DNA of 64,000 bases, from positions 1-64,000 of the forward strand of contig VYCM01000001.1 in NCBI GenBank assembly GCA_009843915.1. Reading direction: 5' to 3'. Below, piece after piece: positions 60,126 to 64,000 of this stretch. Under the pieces are notes generated by a model. The model had not been told where the DNA came from. It made no database searches and worked only from the letters and a program-made list of their open reading frames with translations. The translations under genes and the position numbers were made by a program. Positions within the stretch are counted from its first letter, which is position 1; every line of letters begins with the position of its first letter. The stretch is from Acidimicrobiaceae bacterium. GTDB lineage: Bacteria > Actinomycetota > Acidimicrobiia > Acidimicrobiales > Aldehydirespiratoraceae.

Positions 60126-61337
60126 TCAATCGTTGCCGGCCAGCTCCGCAGCTACCCGGTCGGCGGCGTCCTGTCCGAAAACGAAATGGGCCTCGGTCAC
60201 GCTGTCGACGATGCCGGCGATGCGGCCGAAGGGCTTCGAGGTGTCCATGCGAAGGCCGGGCAGCCTCCGTAGGGCCTCCTGGAGCAGGATCTTGGTCTCC
60301 AGCCGGGCTAGCTCGGAACCGAGGCAGTAGTGGGTGGCCCAGCCGAGTGCCAGGTGGCGGTTGGGCCAGCGTTCAGGATCGAAGGTCGACGGGTCGGACT
60401 GTACCTGTCCGCCGTTCACGGCCTCGTCCCGGTTGGCGGCTGCGAACCACACCGCCAGCACGCTGCCTGCCGGCACTGCGAGGTCTCCGAAACGGGTGTC
60501 CTTGCGTACGTACAGCGGCTTCATCGGGAACGGCGTGCCGAAGCGCAGGATCTCCTCGGTAGCGCGGCGCAACGCCTCGTCGTCGTCGATGTGGTCGCGG
60601 GCCCAATCGAGCCTGTGGAACTCGGCCAGGTAGCAGAAGGCGTTGGCGAGGCTGGCTCCGGTGGTGTCGGTGCCGGCCGCGGTGAAGCCGAAGAGGTACC
60701 CGAGCAACTCGCGGTCGTTGATGGTCCCGTCCTTCCAGGCGGCCACGAGGATGTCGAGCAGTTCGTCGGAGGGGTCCGCAAGCCGCTTGGCCACCATCTG
60801 CCAGAAGTACGCCTGCACCTCCCACTGGGGAGGCATGTCGTCCCAGGGGGAGGTGTTGAAGATGTCGAGTTGGGCCCGCATCCAGTCCTCGCGCTCGATG
60901 TCCATGCCCAGAAGGCGGCAGATCACCCGCATCGACAGGCGCGACGACATCTCGGTGGCGACGTTGACGGTGCCCGTTCCCTTGGACACCACCTCGTTGA
61001 CGGTGTCGACGGTCAGTTGGCGGATGACCGGCTCCATGGTCCGCACGGCGTTGTTCCTGAACCACGGCTCCACTACGCCCCTCAGGACGTCGTGGCGTCC
61101 GGTGTTCCCGTCGAGGGTGAAGGGCTCGACCATCCACATGAACTCCATGGCCATGTGGATCGGGGCGCCCTCGCCCAGGTAGGGCTCCTGGTCCCGCGAG
61201 AAGGCCTCGTCCTTGTTTTGCAGCACCCGCATCACGTCCGCGTGGCTCATCACGTGGTACATGCCCGTCTCATCCTGGAACGGAGCGGTTGTGGGATCCC
61301 GGAACTTCTTGTCCCTCGGGAAGTCCGACGGCTTCAT
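60126..61337 (-). CDS. Cytochrome P450
   Basis: A haem monooxygenase (403 residues) of the soluble bacterial type. Features: the I-helix oxygen-binding motif AGTDTTG (221-227), the K-helix ExxR (Glu262-Arg265), and the haem loop LALGWATHYCLGSE with ligand Cys338. It probably hydroxylates or demethylates an organic substrate and needs ferredoxin; the window has two single-cluster ferredoxins. It lies upstream of the GcvT-like gene with 64 bp between them, transcribed in the same direction. Substrate is unknown. Confidence 0.93.
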   Translation of the reverse strand: MKPSDFPRDKKFRDPTTAPFQDETGMYHVMSHADVMRVLQNKDEAFSRDQEPYLGEGAPIHMAMEFMWMVEPFTLDGNTGRHDVLRGVVEPWFRNNAVRTMEPVIRQLTVDTVNEVVSKGTGTVNVATEMSSRLSMRVICRLLGMDIEREDWMRAQLDIFNTSPWDDMPPQWEVQAYFWQMVAKRLADPSDELLDILVAAWKDGTINDRELLGYLFGFTAAGTDTTGASLANAFCYLAEFHRLDWARDHIDDDEALRRATEEILRFGTPFPMKPLYVRKDTRFGDLAVPAGSVLAVWFAAANRDEAVNGGQVQSDPSTFDPERWPNRHLALGWATHYCLGSELARLETKILLQEALRRLPGLRMDTSKPFGRIAGIVDSVTEAHFVFGQDAADRVAAELAGND

Positions 61338-61427
61338 GGCGCTCCCTTCGGCTGGAGGCTCGACGCCGCGCGCCGGTCCCGCGAGTCAGCGGGTCTCGAT
61401 AGTAGGCGGACTGCGCCGGCCGGTTCT

Positions 61428-63008
61428 TCAGCCGGTGCCGGTGCCTCCGCTCGCGGCGGCACCGGCCGGGGAGTCGGCCTCGCCGCCGGCCATCAGCAGC
61501 CCGAGGCCACCGACGGTGCAGTCGGCGCGGGGAACTACGGCCACGATCCGGCCCTCGAACATCACGGCCACATCGTCGGAGAGGGCCATCACCTCGTCGA
61601 GGTCCTCGGATATGACCAGGATGGCCGTGCCCCGCTCCCGCTGGGCGACCAGACGCTCGTGGATGTACTCCGCGGCGCCGATGTCGACCCCTCGGGTGGG
61701 TTGGGCGGCCAGCAGCACGGGCGGCTCGCCGTCCAACTCGCGGGCCAGGATCAGCTTCTGGATGTTGCCGCCCGACAGCGAGCTGGTAGTGGTCGAGAGG
61801 TCTGGTGTCTTGACCGCGTACTCGTGCACCAGGTTCTCGCCGTGGGTCTTGATGGCGGTGGTGCGGAGCACCCCGCGGCTGGAGAACCGGGGCTCGGCGT
61901 GGGCCAGCAGCATCAGGTTCTCCGACACGCTGAAGCTGCCGATGGCGCCGTCGCGCATGCGCTCCTCGGGTATGAAGGCAAGGCCGGCGTGACGCACCTG
62001 TTTCGGCTCGGCCCCGGTCACGTCGGTGCCGTCGATCGACACGCTGCCCGCAGCCACCGGCCGCAGGCCCGCGATTGCTTCGGCCAGCTCGCGCTGGCCG
62101 TTGCCCGAGACGCCGGCGATGCCGAGGATGCGCCCGCCGCGCACGTCGAGGTCCAGGTCCTTCACTGCATCGGTGCCCCTGTCCCCCACAACCGTGAGTC
62201 CCGAGACGCTGAGTCGCACCCCCCGGTCCTCGGTCTCGGCCATGTCTGGGGCCAGCCTCACGGGCCGCCCCACCATCATGTGGGCCAGGCCCTCCCGGTC
62301 GGTGTCGGCCGGGACGGTCGTGCCCACGACGCAGCCGTCTCGCAGCACCGTGATCCGGTCGGCCAATGCCAGGACCTCGTGCAGCTTGTGCGAGATGAAG
62401 ATCAGCCCCTGCCCGTCGTTGGCCATCCGCCGCAGCGTGATGAACAGGTCGTCGACCTCACCCGGGGTGAGCACCGCGGTGGGCTCGTCCAACACCAGCA
62501 GGCGGGCTTCGCGCAGCAGGGCCTTGATGATCTCTACCCGCTGGCGCTCGCCCACCGCCAGCTGCCACAGGTAGGCGTCGGGCTGCACGTCGAGGCCGTA
62601 CGTCTCTGACAATTCGATGATGCGGGCCCTGACGCCAGCGAGGTCGGGCCGGCCCTTGCGGTGGGACTTCAATCCGAGAGCCACATTCTCGGTGACGGTG
62701 AGGGTCGGCACCAGCATGAAGTGCTGGTGGATCATGCCGATCCCGGCGGCGATGGCCGTTGCCGGCGAGTGCACCCGGGACTGCTCGCCGTCTAGGAAGA
62801 CCTCGCCGCTGTCGGGAGCGTACAGCCCGAACAGGATCTTCATGAGCGTGCTCTTGCCCGCCCCGTTCTCGCCCAGCAGGGCGTGTATCTCCCCCGCCTG
62901 GACGTCGAAGTCGACGGAGTCGTTGGCCAGCACCCCGGGGAAGCGCTTGGTGATGCCGCGCATCTCCAGCAGCGGCGCCTCCGTGCGCTCCCCCGGGGCG
63001 TCTGTCAT
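61428..63008 (-). CDS. BMP-type ABC transporter ATP-binding protein, second importer
   Basis: A duplicated ABC ATPase (526 residues) resembling the one at 52176-53732. The first domain has LLGENGAGKSTLMKILFG and LDEPTAVLTP; the second has VSGNGQRELAEAIAG, LSGGNIQK and AAQPTRGVD. The C-terminal 20 residues are Gly/Ala-rich. The start is ATG 63008. The partner permeases are not in the window and probably lie further along or elsewhere. It is transcribed after the tandem BMP binding-protein gene. Confidence 0.92.
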   Translation of the reverse strand: MTDAPGERTEAPLLEMRGITKRFPGVLANDSVDFDVQAGEIHALLGENGAGKSTLMKILFGLYAPDSGEVFLDGEQSRVHSPATAIAAGIGMIHQHFMLVPTLTVTENVALGLKSHRKGRPDLAGVRARIIELSETYGLDVQPDAYLWQLAVGERQRVEIIKALLREARLLVLDEPTAVLTPGEVDDLFITLRRMANDGQGLIFISHKLHEVLALADRITVLRDGCVVGTTVPADTDREGLAHMMVGRPVRLAPDMAETEDRGVRLSVSGLTVVGDRGTDAVKDLDLDVRGGRILGIAGVSGNGQRELAEAIAGLRPVAAGSVSIDGTDVTGAEPKQVRHAGLAFIPEERMRDGAIGSFSVSENLMLLAHAEPRFSSRGVLRTTAIKTHGENLVHEYAVKTPDLSTTTSSLSGGNIQKLILARELDGEPPVLLAAQPTRGVDIGAAEYIHERLVAQRERGTAILVISEDLDEVMALSDDVAVMFEGRIVAVVPRADCTVGGLGLLMAGGEADSPAGAAASGGTGTG

Positions 63009-63036
63009 CAGTCGGCCCTGACGTCCGGCGTCCGGC

Positions 63037-64000
63037 TCAGCCGACGCCGGTGGACAGCGAGCCGTCGGTGAAGCCCGCCACCGCATTGTCGATGGCTGCC
63101 CGGGCGTCCGCGGGCAGGTCGTAGGCGTCGTTGTACTCGATCACGAGCCCGCCGTTGGAGAAGTCGATGGTGTAGGCGCTGCCGCCCATCGAGCCTCCCT
63201 GGATGTCGCGCACCAGGTCGTCGAGCACCACGTCCCACTTGTAGACCTGGTTGGCCACCACCACTTCGGGGCCGACCGAGGTCTGGTTGGACTGGGTGCC
63301 GAACCACGGGACGCCGTTCTCGCGGGCGACGCCGATGGCGCCCACCGTCATCTGGGCGGTGCCGGTGAGCACGGCGTGGCCGTTGTCGATGAACGACTGG
63401 GCCGCCTCGGCGGCCAGCTGCACGTCGGCGAAGGAGTCGGTGTACACCGCGTTGGCGGTGCCGCCGGCGTCCTCGACGCCGGCTGCGAAGCCGTCCACGA
63501 ACAGCTTGGCGTCGCCGACCTCGATCGGTCCGACGATCCCCACCGGGGAGCCGCCTGCGATCACAGCCGCGGCGAGCCCCATGGCGTAGCCGCCCTGGTC
63601 CGATCTGGTGGTGTAGGCCGAGATGTTGGGCTGCCCGAAGGTCTCCACCGAGGTTCCCCACGCGAAAGCGGTATCGGGGAACGCCGGGGCGATCTCCTCG
63701 AGCAGGCCGCCGTACTGGGAGCCGTGGGCGATGACGAGGTCGTAGCCGTCCTCTGCGTAGTTGCGCAGCGCCACACCGGCGTCCTCCACAATGAAGGTGC
63801 CCGGCGTGATGGCGACCTCGCTCAGCAGCCCGGCGTCCTCCATGCGGTGCAGGGCGTCGACGATGGACTGGCTGAAGGCCAGGTCGTTCTCCGCGCTGGG
63901 CGTCACCACCGCGGCCCGCAGCGGCTCGGCCATGAAGCCGGCCACGGCCGCGTCTCCTGCGGCTCGCACGTCGGCGGGCAGGTCGTAGGCGTCGTTGTAC
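63037..64000 (-). CDS. BMP-family binding protein with tandem domains (partial, cut by window edge)
   Basis: A partial gene: its 5' end lies beyond the window. The visible region contains a full BMP domain (from AAVVTPSAENDLAFSQSIVDAL to SLSTGVG), with DGYDLVIAHGSQYG, IGPIEVGDAKLFVDGFAAG and QGGSMGGSAYTIDF. Directly before it, in the same frame and with no stop, is YNDAYDLPADVRAAGDAAVAGF, which matches the C-terminal end of this same domain (YNDAYDLPADARAAIDNAVAGF). So the protein carries two BMP domains fused head to tail, with a repeat period of 288 codons. Such tandem receptors may bind two ligands or act as a fused dimer. The ATPase gene follows 28 nt downstream. Confidence 0.85.
   Translation of the reverse strand, partial: YNDAYDLPADVRAAGDAAVAGFMAEPLRAAVVTPSAENDLAFSQSIVDALHRMEDAGLLSEVAITPGTFIVEDAGVALRNYAEDGYDLVIAHGSQYGGLLEEIAPAFPDTAFAWGTSVETFGQPNISAYTTRSDQGGYAMGLAAAVIAGGSPVGIVGPIEVGDAKLFVDGFAAGVEDAGGTANAVYTDSFADVQLAAEAAQSFIDNGHAVLTGTAQMTVGAIGVARENGVPWFGTQSNQTSVGPEVVVANQVYKWDVVLDDLVRDIQGGSMGGSAYTIDFSNGGLVIEYNDAYDLPADARAAIDNAVAGFTDGSLSTGVG
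63112..63136. repeat. 25-bp direct repeat of the tandem BMP domains, copy 1
   Basis: Exactly the same 25 bases occur at 63976-64000, 864 bp away (288 codons). Both encode part of the C-terminal YNDAYDLPAD motif, marking a recent domain duplication. Confidence 0.9.
63976..64000. repeat. 25-bp direct repeat of the tandem BMP domains, copy 2
   Basis: The second copy ends at the window edge, so the true repeat may be longer. Confidence 0.88.

Overview
This is a high-GC window whose gene content points to an actinobacterium, most likely in or near the class Acidimicrobiia. It carries a complete Pup-proteasome locus, PafB/PafC WYL regulators next to TatA/TatC and a HelY-type helicase, a DUF4193-like protein, and the actinobacterial GroES-family protein ending in STGLYL. 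Many genes start with GTG, and many GTGA/ATGA stop-start overlaps link genes. No rRNA or tRNA gene was recognised. The class assignment is an inference from gene content, not a phylogeny.

Region 1 (0-22 kb, mostly + strand) is the proteasome/Tat region: ferredoxin, arc (proteasomal ATPase), a five-gene amino-acid ABC importer (two tandem binding proteins, two permeases, one ATPase), dop, pup, prcB, prcA, pafA, pafB, pafC, a signal peptidase I, a glycerophosphodiester phosphodiesterase, a small membrane protein, tatA, tatC, a Ski2/HelY helicase and a DAGK-like orphan. Apart from the importer inserted between arc and dop, the order matches what I recall of the mycobacterial locus.

Region 2 (22-33 kb) is mixed housekeeping: an M20 amidohydrolase, a double-length ThyX-like protein, an acidic DUF4193-like protein, GNAT, NUDIX, enoyl-CoA hydratase coupled to an Arg/Asp-rich protein, thiD, yqgE, and an alkB-like dioxygenase behind a perfect LexA/SOS-type operator. 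Three copies of a palindromic REP-like element surround an AbiEi/DUF559 gene. One copy supplies the last codons of the alkB-like gene.

Region 3 (33-41.6 kb, - strand) is a tryptophan region read hisI-trpE-ygfZ-dnaJ-like-trpC-trpF-trpB-trpA, followed by a flavin disulfide reductase-like gene. trpD and trpG are not in the window.

Region 4 (41.6-64 kb, mostly - strand) is an oxidative catabolism island: four Rieske oxygenase alpha subunits, a three-subunit molybdenum hydroxylase, a 3Fe-4S-type ferredoxin, two short-chain dehydrogenases (a third lies at 32.5 kb), a P450, a GcvT/folate-type demethylase-like protein, an alpha/beta hydrolase, an XRE-cupin regulator, a GroES-family protein coupled to a Rieske gene, and two BMP-family (nucleoside/purine-type) ABC importers. 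The second importer's binding protein is cut by the window edge and appears to contain two fused BMP domains. Uptake of a purine- or nucleoside-like, or methylated heterocyclic, substrate followed by hydroxylation and demethylation fits the content but is not proven.

A recurring signal is a TANNNT -10 box placed 6-8 nt before the start codon of many genes. It suggests widespread leaderless transcription, and it was used here to decide several starts.
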